From NCBI GenBank assembly GCA_019787685.1, contig JAHNUO010000026.1, forward strand, positions 248,001 to 312,000: a stretch of DNA of 64,000 nt, written 5' to 3'. This document shows, piece after piece, positions 43,388 through 57,436 of the stretch. The DNA comes from Chiua virens. Its lineage: Eukaryota > Basidiomycota > Agaricomycetes > Boletales > Boletaceae. Below the pieces are notes generated by a model. The model searched no databases. It worked only from the letters and a program-made list of their open reading frames with translations, and was not told the DNA's origin. The position numbers were made by a program, and so were the translations under genes. Positions within the stretch are counted from its first letter, which is position 1. Every line of letters begins with the position of its first letter.

Positions 43388-46028
43388 ATGTCTCAGCCAA
43401 CGGAAAGTCGTGTTGATGTCTTGGTCATCGGAGCTGGCCCTGGTGGCCTGATATGCGCCAACGCGCTCGCTAGGGCAGGTATCGATGTGAAAATCATCGA
43501 TCGACGGTACAAATCATTCCATGCCTCCACATCACGCGCACTAATCGAGACGTTGATTCCCCATTACCACAGCCCCCTCGGAGTTCCGTACGGTCAGGCA
43601 GATGGCATTCAGTCGAGGTCGATGGAAGTGTTACAGGTATGGGGTGAGAGCATTCCGTCTTGTCACATCTCAAATCATGTGATAGAGTTATGGACTTGCA
43701 GAACTCATACTCCGTGAAGCAGCCCAAGTGCACATGTCTGTATGTGAAACGCTTTTCTCGTGAACGATTGACTGGTTACGCCGGCATATTTAGGCTTTCT
43801 ACAACCCTGGCCACGATGGAGGAATCAAGGTATGTGCCTTTTCGATGTTAGCGTGTTTCTCCGGTCCCTAAAGGTCCATGAAGTGCACAGGGCGTGCCCC
43901 AGTAAGCTCTGATTTTAGTGCACGTTATCCATTTGAGGTGCGGTTCTTCTCGTTTTTTATGCATTCTTTATGAATGGACACCCAGGTCACGCTCCGCCAT
44001 GCAATGATTGAAAGCATCTTTCTTGACGCTTTGAAGAACAACGGAGTACTTGTCGATTGCCCACGACAGCCGTCTGCTATGGAGATCTCGGAAAATCTCG
44101 ACGAACTGTCAAGCACTTCATCACATCCAGTCAAGGTGAGCTACTTTCCAGTCAGTCACCTACATTCTGCAACCAATGGCCGCTGCAGGTTACTGTGGAG
44201 CATTTTGGCGCGGCTGAAGGCGACAACAAGACGGAAATCATACATGCCAAGTTCGTTGTTGGAGCTGATGGTGGGTAACGCCCCAATTGTATACAGTCTG
44301 GCTCATACGCTTGGTGTGTAGGAGCGCATTCGTGGGTCCGAAAGACACTCGGGATTGAGATGCAAGGCGAACAAACTGGTAATCTGACAAGACTTATTGT
44401 ACTTCTGCTGCATGGCTAATGACACTGGCAGACTACATCTGGGGTGTCCTTGACATGATCATAGACACCAATTTCCCAGAAATTCGTTATCGCACTGCGA
44501 TTCATTCAACGAGCGGATCCGCCATGATCATTCCTCGTGAAGGCGACCTAATCCGCTTGTACATCCAGCTGTCAGACAAGGATGTCATAGATCCGTCAAC
44601 CGGAAGAGTGGACAAGAACAGAATCACTCCAGAGGACCTTATTTCGGTGAGGATTCTTCAAGGAACACCGAGACAACGTATCATACGACTGATGTGCCTT
44701 GTTAGGTCTCCAGGAAGATATTCTATCCGTACGTATTGTCTGACCCAAAAGAAATCAAATGGTGGACAATCTACACCAGTATGTATATGCTTTCCCAATT
44801 ATGTCCGTATCATCGTGTGAATCATTTGCTGTCAGTTGGGCAGCGTGTGGCTTCAAGTTTCTTCTCCAAGGACCGTGTGTTTATCGCTGGTGATGCATGC
44901 CATACCCATTCCCCGAAAGCTGGTTAGGAATACGTTCTACTGTCTGGAAATCATGAAATTAACTCTCCGCTGTGCAGGTCAGGGAATGAATGCCAGCATG
45001 AATGATACCCACAATCTCGGTATTCATGTATATCCGCATGTTGTTCCACGTTGACTGACGCTCTGTCTAGCGTGGAAGCTTACACATGTGCTGAGAAGAT
45101 GGGCTAACCCTTCAATCTTGAGGACTGTGCGTTGTAATCCTTGCGTTTCTGCGCCTGATATGTATATTTACCTAGTACGAACACGAACGCAGAAAGTACG
45201 CGCTAGATCTGATCAACTTTGACAAGGAACTTGCCAGCCTATTCTCCACAAAGCCCCAGACGGAGGCGAACGAAGACGGCGTGTCCCATGAACGGTTCTT
45301 TGAGTGAGAGTCCCTGAGCGTGTTGGTGTTTGGTTGATTTCTCTGACCGAGCGTTGAACAGGACGTTGCAGACATATGGCGGATTCGCCAGCGGTATTGG
45401 TATTCAATATTCGCCGTCTGCGATCGTGGAGCCCAAACATCAGCAGCACGCGGAAGGCCTTGTCATCGGAGGACGAATGCTCCCCCAAGTGTTTGTTCGC
45501 GCTGCCGACATTCGCCCAATCGATATCCATGACATGCTTCCCGCCGACGTTCGCTTCAAGGTGTTGTTCTTCGTGGGCCACCTGACCGAGATGAAGATCG
45601 CCGAGTTGAACTCGCTCGAGGAGGAGTTGGACAAACCAGCGAGTTTCCTGCGCAAATACAGTGCTGATGGGAACATCTCGACTGTATTCGACATTATCAC
45701 GATTGCCGCAGGCACAAAGGAAACCATCAATTATCTGACGGTCCCTGCGATCTTCCGTCCTCATTGGAGCAAGTATGTTCTAACTCCTCTCGTTCTTATC
45801 CCTGGTTCATTGGCCCTTCGTTTCAGAGTGCTTCTCGACGATACCGATGTGACGGGAAGCCAGGGTGGACATGCATATAAGAGATTCGGAATTGATCCGA
45901 AACAGATTACAATCGTAGTCGTTCGGCCGGACGGCTACGTTGGGACGATCGTTCCCTCAAACGCCGTTGTAGACTTTGACAACTATTTTGGGTCATTCTT
46001 GATACCTCGTGGTCTCGTAGCGCAATAG
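43388..46028 (+). CDS. FAD monooxygenase, phenol-2-monooxygenase-like, array copy 5
   Basis: Starts [20 protein letters not shown] at 43388. The first intron (from 43507) happens to stay open in frame, so an unspliced reading would add residues. The spliced second exon reads [20 protein letters not shown]. Then follow [85 protein letters not shown] and [14 protein letters not shown]. The linker is acidic ([13 protein letters not shown]), then [20 protein letters not shown] and [16 protein letters not shown], ending RGLVAQ at 46028. LHQGGIEAIF of copies 1-4 is replaced by [10 protein letters not shown], shared with copy 6. An upstream in-frame ATG at 43238 exists but does not align with the other copies and was rejected. 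The gene appears intact. Confidence 0.87.
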
Positions 46029-47333
46029 AAATGTCGCCGTGGTCCTCTACGACTCGACCTGCATTGTAAAGACGCGCATGTACACAGAACACAGAACTAG
46101 TACTTCGCTTCGAGTTGCTGTTCAGCAGTGTCTCCACGCGGGATTCATGATAGGGTCAGTGACTCAGTGCGTGGCCCGGCCTGCTCCCTTTTTGCCACGT
46201 CTCCATCGACTCTTCGAACGGGTGATTTACTTCGACTATTAATTTTGCTGGCACTTCAAGGGTCATGGATTAGCCGGTACCGCAAATTTATTCCCTCCCA
46301 TCTATTCGAGGGAGCTTCAGGTAGGTAAGAAAAGCTGGCGACTCGACCGAGCAGCATTCAAGTTGAATCAAGCAATGTAGAGAGAAGGTACTAGTACGAG
46401 ACACACGTGTCACTTAGCGAGTCACTGCGGTGAGTCACACTACGGTATCGGGTGGTCGTCCGGCCTTCGCCTTCCGGATATATCCATACGATGTTCGCAT
46501 GTTCTGTGACGTCTTCCGTCTGGCTACCTCGCTTGAACAGGCCTTATCCGTGGATTCCTGCCGGAGATACACGGTGTTGATGTGACTCTGTAGACTTTTC
46601 GGCTACTTGGTCGTCTTGTGTTTGAAGAATTTGGTCTCAGTGCCTCCTTTGGCGGACTCGGATTTCGACCTCGGCAATTCGAAAGGCTACGACGCACTGA
46701 CGGTTGGGAGACATGATGATGGCCTATTTCACGCAAAAACACGATCAGGAACCGCGACCGACGTGGCGTCCGAAATGGTGTTCACACATCAACTCAACCA
46801 TGGTGGCACTTCGCGCGCCCGTCCGTCACTGTACGGCGGAGTCTCGGAGAAGCGCAGGCAATAATTCCTTAGCTGATGAGTCGAAGCCCGCTGACAAAGG
46901 TGACCGAGTCAGCGCCGCGGTAATTCTCCAGTGAAGTAGATTCATAATCAGACGGCGTCTTTTTCACAAACCGGGACACTGACAGAACACGTAGCGGTCA
47001 CGCATGTGATTCAAGCTTAGTGTTCTCGCCAAGTGCTTGAAAGGTCTTTCTTCACGGGTATGGAATTGTCAAGACTGAGGCTCCCTCTCAGCACTCCACG
47101 CCCCGCTTTCGCCGATGAATGCAGCACATTGAGACGTAGGGCACCAGTTTCATGCCCCAGAGAATACTTCTTCCTAAGCAGTCTCTGTCATTATGAATAA
47201 TGATGACGTGCCAAGATAATCTTCGCTCGCATGGCTCAACTCCGCATTTATGCCCAAAGGCTCTCGGACCGTCGTACGTCGATGGAGAGTTGAAAAGCTG
47301 CCGTTATCGAACGCCTCCACAGTTTCCTTCGCC
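46029..47333. other. Spacer between copies 5 and 6
   Basis: The left part resembles the copy 4 3' flank; the right part (46530-47333) duplicates the copy 5 upstream region. No separate gene is recognised. Confidence 0.55.
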
Positions 47334-49990
<2,657 letters not shown>

Positions 49991-50071
49991 ACAAACATGT
50001 ATGGCAAAGGGGTATCTTGTACAAAGAATTATGTCGAGAACTGTAAGGGTATAATACATATACGGCGTTGC

Positions 50072-52813
50072 TCAACCTCGCCATCCGGGTAGAGGAGCGG
50101 CCTCGGCGCTGCCGATCGGTACTCTCCTTGCGCCTCCTCGCCCGACTGGCAACTTTGGCGGCACCCTGGTCGTCGTTTTAGCGGGTGCGTCCGGTTTGCT
50201 CGTAGAAGTACTTGGCGGTTTCATCGGAGGACCGCCCAACATGGGCGGCGACCCCCTGCGAGATGGTTTATCCCTGTTCTCTTTTTCTCCCGCACCGACC
50301 GACTTGGGTTTGCCCGGCGCAGTGGGCACGGCGGGTTCTTCCTTCCCCTTACTCCGCTCTTTCGTCGCGCGTTTCTTCGGCTCTGCCTTGCCGCCCTTTT
50401 TCACCTTAACCGTACACTGCTCCATCTTCTCTCTAAGCGGGTTGTCATCCGAGCCGTCCTTTGCCGCCGTTTCACCCACCACTGTAGGTCCTGAAGGTAC
50501 AGAGCCTGTTGGCGTCGTGTCTTCGCCATCTGACTTTGGCAGCGGCGAGGATTCTGTGCTCTCGGGAGAGTTGGCGAGCATGAGGATGCGACTGAGTGGA
50601 CTCGGTTTCACGGGTGAATAGGCGTGGGTCATGTGCGGAGCCAGGGGTTTTGCCATGGGGAATGGACGTCGGGGGGGAGGTGGTGTTCGTGGTATAGCTT
50701 GGGCTGTTTTTTGCGCAGGGACGGGGGAGGGGGATGGCTCAGTGATCGTCGGTATGGGGAGAGGAGAAGAGGGTGGTGGGGGAGAGGAGGGTGGTGATAG
50801 ACTTTCGGTGAGATTCGGGTCGCCCTCAGGGATGTGACTATCCAAGGGTCCGAGCAACAAGTCCGGTGGAGGCAAGGATGTCCTGGGGGACGGGGGTGGG
50901 AGAACGAAAGACGTTGGAAGGATCGATTTCGTCAAGGCGGATGATTTATTGTTGGTTGGTTGGTTTGACTCTTTTGATGCAGGTACGACAACGGGAATCA
51001 CCTCCGTCTCGTACGCAGGATCAAAATTGGCGGGGGGCGGAATGGAGAAAATGGAGGAGCGGCGGGAGACGCGTGTTTTACGACTGTTTCCCGATTTGCC
51101 TACGACCTTCTGCTTCCGAGGAGACTTTCGGGGTGATTTCTGTACCTCAGGAAGGTGTGCAGCCAAACTCGGGGAAGGAAAAACTGCATCGACAGGCTCT
51201 GTCTCTGGAGCGGCGGGGGGAGGCTGCTCGGAAAGCATTTGTCGGACTCGGTATGACCGCCTCTCTTCCAAGAGCTGGATTCTTTCACTCTAATCACAAA
51301 AATGAGAGACAAAGTTGATAAAAGCAAATGAAAGAGTCTCACCTCGAAGGCGGATTTCTCTTTACTAAGTTTCATGGTTGCCTGCGTGAACTCTGCTTGT
51401 TCACCCTCGAGCTCTTTCCTGATGCGATCAAGCCGGTCACGCTCGGCTTCGCGTTCGGAAGCGATGAGCAAGTCATCCATGGATGCTCTCTGCATTCCTT
51501 GGGCTGCCAGTTGATCAAGAAGTTCACGCGTTTCGGTTGCGTGTGTCTCGTGCAGTTTCTTGGCTTCGTCTGAACCGAAGGGGCACGATCAGCTGAATAC
51601 ATAGTAGTGGACAACGTCCGACAAACCGAGCTCAGCTTGAAGCTTTTCGATGACAGCCTGAAGACGTCTGCATGCTTCGGCGCTCGCTTCCACAGGTTGT
51701 TCAGAAGTTATGGCTTGGGCAACATTTGGTCCGTCCGAAAGGTGTTTCGATAGCATAGAAATGGCCTCATTTGCAGAAGCGAAGAGGGAAAGAATTTTAT
51801 CATCCGCTGCATTGATTGGAGTGAGCGGAAACAATGCATCGTGACCGAAGGAGGCAGGCTATTGCATATTACACATTAGACTATCATGATCGAGGAACAA
51901 TGAAAGAAGCTTGCCTCTTCTGATCTGACGGAGGCCAAAATGCGTATCTGATGTATCATAGACTGCAAGCGATTCACAGACACGAGTATCAGTCGTCTGA
52001 GACGAGTTGTTTCGTCAAGAAGTTCTGTCCTCGAGCTTTCGGCGTGCTCCAGAGCGACGTCAAGGTATCCTTTACCCTTTCCAAGTAATTCCATGCCAGT
52101 GGCGACCTCAGCGTTTGCCCCACGAATTACCAGGCCAGGGGACGTTGACGACTTGGCTTGTGAATCTGCCAGTTTGGTCCATTTCTCCACCATCCTTTCG
52201 ATCTCCTTCTCTTTCTTCTTGAGTTCGGCTACATGCGTAACACGGAGAGCCTGGAGTGACATTCTCGTGCGCTGAAGTTCGGCAGATGTTTGTTTATGAT
52301 TGGATTCTGATGATTGGAGCGAACGGGCGGCAGTTCTGCCAGACACCGGTAAGTAATGAGTGCCAGATGTGCTCTGTCATCACTCACGCAAGACGCGACT
52401 TGTACATGTTTACTTCACGTTCTGCATTAAGTGCTGTTTCTGTAGAAGCGCGATGCATACTCATGAGTCGTTCATGGTCGTACGACAGTGTTCGTAGTTT
52501 CGTTGACAGTTCTTCTGCCCGTGACATGTCGCTCTACACGTGTTCAGAGGGATAGACCGACCGATGGATGTTGACATACCACTCTTTGACTGAGCATCGC
52601 AAGAAGACATTTCGTGACACGGTCCATATTCCCGTTAGAAAGGCCGTCGAGTGATATTCCGCTGTTTGCGGTAAATCCATGGGCGACGAGTTGTGAGTTT
52701 ATGTACTGGAAACTTGAAGTTGATGTGCAAGACGATGAGGACGTGTCTACAGCCGATCCAAAGTCAGACACTGATGTATCAAGTTCCCAGTGAACGTTTC
52801 TTTGTGTCTCCAT
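50072..52813 (-). CDS. SSX2IP/Msd1-type microtubule-anchoring protein (ADIP domain)
   Basis: The first exon from the ATG at 52813 reads SFQYINSQLVAHGFTANSGI then SLDGLSNGNMDRVTKCLLAM, the start of the afadin/alpha-actinin-binding (ADIP) domain. Following exons are coiled coil: SDMSRAEELSTKLRTLSYDH, LQALRVTHVAELKKKEKEIE, TRLRRLILVSVNRLQSMIHQ, EREAERDRLDRIRKELEGEQ. The last large exon (50072 to about 51290) is disordered and rich in Ser, Pro and basic residues (SPRKSPRKQK), ending APLPGWRG. SSX2IP and fission yeast Msd1 anchor microtubule minus ends at the centrosome or spindle pole body, and that role is inferred here. The fungal protein has a longer Pro-rich tail than Msd1. It diverges from the deubiquitinase gene starting 257 bases away. 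Confidence 0.82.
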
Positions 52814-53070
52814 CGTTGAACGGGGCGCCGTCGGTGTCGTGATCGTCGTGGTCGTCGTGGTCGTCGTTGAAGATTTGAAGTCGCTGAACGCGTCGAGTCA
52901 CGTGCCACAAAGTAAGTCACACCTTGTCACAGAAGGTGTGACGTTGTCGCTGCGCGTTACGTAATCGGGACATACATCTACCTCCTCATAGACAAGTCGC
53001 AGTCCGGTCTGTCCCTTGTTACGGCGGCGGCTTTTCTTGTTCTTGCTTTTGCGACTTGGCGTTGATTTTA
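52814..53070. promoter_or_regulatory. Shared divergent promoter region
   Basis: These 257 bases separate two divergent start codons (52813 minus, 53071 plus). The left part has CGTCGTGGTCGTCGTGGTCG repeats near 52845-52868. AAGTCACACCTTGTCACAGAAGGTGTGACG at 52914-52943 contains the inverted pair GTCACACCTT / AAGGTGTGAC. Confidence 0.6.
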
Positions 53071-56000
53071 ATGCCTGGTGTCGCTGTCCTCCACCCGACC
53101 TTTCCTGGAACAGGCTTCGGAACTGACAAGACTCACTTGGACATCACCGGAAACAAACATATTCCACCTCCAGCAATGCACAATGGTCCCGTCGCCACAA
53201 ATGACGATTTGACGGTCGCAGAAGTCAAAGAAAAGGCAAAGGAGGACGTTCTCAAAGCTGCCAAGGGCGTATCTGCAATTTCACTCATCAAGACCGCCCG
53301 GACCCAGTCTCAGCTCGCTCGAGACTGTGAGATTCGGGGAAACCTCAAGGCAGCGCTTGGCGCTCTTCTGAAGGCCGGAAGCCTCACTCACATGTTTATG
53401 AACAGCACAGAGTTCATGGCCGAGACTAAACCTCCTGGGCGGCATGGAGTTCTGTACAAGGAGTTTATCGACTTCCAAAAGGTTTATCTCTATCTTGTCA
53501 CCCTCACTTGTGACTTATGATTATATCACCAGACCGAAGGCAGTAACTTTACAGAACGTGTTCAAGCCATCGAGGCGAAATTGACCGATCTGGAAAAATC
53601 AGCTGCAACGTGAGTATTATCAACCCAGATCTCTCAACCCTACCCACGTAACCCATCAGCGATGATAATACCGATGCGGGTCAAAGTAGACGAGTTGGGA
53701 CCTCCATAGCTGATCGTGTTAGAAAGCTGAACGACGCAGGGTTGGCTCTCGATCCCTCCAAGCGCACCTCCCGAGAATTCCCCGTCGCCCCCTCTACCCC
53801 TCCTTTCATCCCGCTTAAATCTCCCGCACCCATACGCATGCATAAACTCTCACCGACGCTAGTATCAGTGCTCCCGCCACCAGTTTCAGCCATCATCCCG
53901 CCATCAAACAACAGTTCAACAGCTTCGTCTCCCCATGCGGTTGTCCCGCCTTCCAGTCTCGGTCCTCCTTCACCGACTTCCTCAGGATCATCTTCGCCTC
54001 CTCTTGCTCATACCACAATTGCTGGATTTTCTCAGGCTTTCCCATCCATTGACGAATTGGACGAGTTTTCGTCCAGATTTCCCCCCATCCCAGTGTCAGA
54101 ACCCACGGGCGGCAAAGGTATTTCTCACCCATCACCTATTTCGCAATCGAACAGCGTAAACGGTGTCGAACCGTCGGCTTCACCCATTGTCAAACAATTT
54201 CCATCGCTGTCTATCGACCCAGGGCCACGGCCTTCGAGCACACCAATAACACCAACCATAAACGCATTCATGAGTCGCCCGGCTTCTCCAGCAGTTACAA
54301 GACCCCCAATCAATAATTTTGTGTCTTCCCCGCTTGTTTCAAAGACGTCACCCGGGCCATCAAAGCCAATACTCCCCGAGTTAAATACCATTTCACCCGA
54401 ACTCCTTCGCGATTATTTGGATTCACCCGGTCTCAAGACCCTCGTGGTTGACGTACGGACGCGAGAAGAATTCGACAATGAACATGTCAATGCGGATGCC
54501 ATCGTATGCCTTGAACCATCTGTCCTTACACGTCCAAGGTAATTAGGTGTCAGTGTACTGGTATCTCTTCTGCTGACAATAAATCTAGCGTTACTGCTGC
54601 TAGCCTCGAAGATACGCTGTATGTAGCGCCGCGTGAAGAACGGGTACTTTTTGAAAACCGTGACAAGTTTGACCTTGTAGTGTTTTACGATACTTCTTCA
54701 GAGACGTATGACGGTGGTCCGCTATCGGGTTTTGTCCGAGCCGTGTTCCTAGAGGCGTTCAGGAAGTTTCTGCGCCATGCACCTGTGTTGCTTGTTGGAG
54801 GCCTTCATGCTTGGAAGGAGAAGTTTCCGGATAAAGTCGCCCGTGGAACTCCCGGTGGATCGCGGGTCCCGCCACACAACACCCTGGAGAATGGTATCAG
54901 TAGTACCTCTAGTGCGAACTCAACATGTCCTCCAGTCTTTGATACGTCTCGCAATTGGTCGCCACCGGGTCCACCGCATGTAAACGGTGCGTTAACGGAG
55001 CAGCGTCTTCCGGAGGCGTTTCCTTCGTACGTCCTCTCATTCCTCTAGTTTCAAATGATATTCTCAGCCGTGATCAAAGACCCCCCGGAAAGTCTTCCGC
55101 AATTGAATCGATTCCGGATCCTGCCATTCTAATTCGCCGACAAGCGACATCCAAACCATCATCATCTATATCACATTCTCATAGTCAATCAGAAAGTGTA
55201 AGACATCTTGTCATTTCTCTCGGCAGTGCGTTTACTATTTAACCGCAGATATCACTATCACCCAGGCCGTCGGCTCAATCATTTGGCAGTGGTACAACTT
55301 CGACATCTATCACATACCCTTCAATTATCCCAACATCACCACCTGTAGCATCTGCATCCTCGTTCTCTCCAAGTCCTTCTTCCTTCACTCCTGTATCGTT
55401 GCCTCCTCAAGCATCTATCAATCCTTCACCTTTGGCAAGGCGGCGAAGTGAATACATGAATGGTTCCACAGTTGCTGGCTTCAGTCATCGTCCAACGTCC
55501 ATCGACTACCCCGATCTGCACGTCATTCGGCCACCCCCACCTGTAGCTACTCCCGTATCGGAGCGTCAGGACTCACGACCTCGTCTCCTTCGTTCATCGT
55601 CACAGTCTGTTTCAGTATCCTACCAATCCAGTCCAAAGCCGCCAACTATTCAATCTAACTACCCAGTTATCTATTGGTCTGATATACAAAACAACACAAC
55701 CGGGCTGAAGAATCTAGGCAACACATGTTATATGAATGCAACAATTCAATGTCTGAATGCTACAGTACCCTTTGCACGATTCTTTACGGGTATAGTTCCC
55801 TTATCACAGACTTGAGCCAACGAGATTGCTAACCGTGCTTAGATGGGCGATGGAAGAATGCAGTGAATATGCTAAATCCAATGGGAACGAAAGGGGTCTT
55901 GGTCAATGCATTTGCAAGTATCCTCTACGAGATGTCACATTCAGAGCTCCCTCATTTTACTCCTCTCCCATTCCGAGTATGTTCATTGGTTCTCTACCAG

Positions 56001-57116
56001 TAATCGGACATTCTAATCACTCGTTCTTCATAGAAATCGATATGTCACCATGCACCCCAGTTCGGTGGCTCGGACCAGCATGACTCACAAGAGTTCTTGA
56101 CGTTCCTCCTTGATGGGCTTCACGAAGACCTGAATCGCGTGTTCAAGAAGCCTAGCAGCGAATCGTCACCCGAACGCGAAGCCGAGCTCGAAAAGCTGCC
56201 GCAGCAAATCGCGAGCGAACAAGAATGGGAAATATACCGGATGCGAAACGACAGCTTGATTGTGGATTATTTCCAAGGACAGTTCCGTAACAAAATGGAG
56301 TGCTTGACTTGCCATCACGTCAGTGACGACGATGTTTCGTCCCTCGGAGATTTGCCATGCTAACATATCTTCCAGACTTCAACGACCTACAACTCGTTTA
56401 TGTACCTGTCCTTGCCGATACCTTCCGTCAAGGGTCCGTCAAAAGTCTCATTGTACTCATGCTTGGACGCGTTCGTTAAAGAGGAAGTACTCGAAAAGTC
56501 GGAGGCGTGGTATGTATATTTACTATCCATTTCCCACAACAATGATAATCTTACCCGTTGACTCGCCCCAGGCACTGTCCAAAATGCAAAACATTGCGCA
56601 GTGCTACCAAGATGCTCTCCCTCTCGCGTCTACCAGCCGTCCTGCTGATCCACCTCAAGCGCTTCTCCGTCAAGGGACTTTTCACAGACAAGATCGAAAC
56701 CATCGTCGATTTCCCCCTCAAAGCCCTTGATCTCACCAACTACATGCCACCTCCGCTCCCACCTGCGATGCGGAAGATTCCGACCAGTGCAGCTGATGAT
56801 CCGCGCGTGCAGGTACCGCCGTACAGGTATGACCTATACGCCATTACCAACCACTTTGGGAGTCTGAGTAATGGCCATTGTGCGTGTTTCGTGTTGTGCT
56901 CATGTATGACTTGTGCTCATGCGTTCGTGCGTAGACACGGCGTTCGTTGCGTCTCAGTCCGGATGGCGTTACTGCGATGACAGTCGGATCACCAACGTAG
57001 ACAGCAAGGAGGTTGTGGTGCGTACTCGCCTTTCGTCGCATTTCAGAGACACGCCTCTCATCGTTTTTCAGGGTCGCCCTGCATACGTATTGTACTATAA
57101 ACGGGTTAAGCCATAG
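53071..57116 (+). CDS. Ubiquitin-specific protease with rhodanese domain (Doa4/USP8-type)
   Basis: Starts MPGVAVLHPTFPGTG at 53071. An N-terminal helical region (LIKTARTQSQLARDCEIRGN) resembles the MIT-like USP8 dimerisation segment. A long Pro/Ser linker follows, then a rhodanese-like domain (SPGLKTLVVDVRTREEFDNE through FVRAVFLEAFRKFLRHAP and VLLVGGLHAWK). Another disordered stretch precedes the USP core. The core shows the Cys box GLKNLGNTCYMNATIQCLNA, then GSDQHDSQEFLTFLLDGLHE and LIVDYFQGQFRNKMECLTCH, the zinc-ribbon Cys pair HCPKCK, LPAVLLIHLKRFS, the His box HFGSLSNGHYTAFV (formed across an intron) and WRYCDDSRI, ending YVLYYKRVKP. Catalytic Cys, His and Asp are present. The order rhodanese-USP is that of Doa4/Ubp5/USP8, which recycle ubiquitin at endosomes. 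The rhodanese lacks an active-site Cys loop, as in those relatives. Confidence 0.9.
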
Positions 57117-57436
57117 ACTAGGTCACTTTGTTCGACCAGGCACTCTTTTACTCTTTTATCAGTGGATATTTAAGTAATTGTTGCTTATTTGGATGTTTAA
57201 GGTCTTCCGTTGTTCACGTATACGCACAGTACTATTGCCTTTGCCATTCGTCGCTTGTATCATGCTGGCATCTCACATTTTCATCCTCATTCTGTTTCTT
57301 TTCGCTCCCTTTTCTTCTTTTTCAAACGAACTACTTTACAGCGAAAATGTACCTTTGTGTCCGTAATGACAGCGTCAAGACAAAAAAAGGACCATAAAGA
57401 AAGGGCGTCAAGTGCCACCGGACGACGGCGCCGTAC

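Noticed and set aside
43238..43717. Longer N-terminus for array copy 5 starting at 43238 with the first intron retained
   Set aside because: The extra leader has no counterpart in other copies. The in-frame intron has a normal GT..AG pair at the conserved position.
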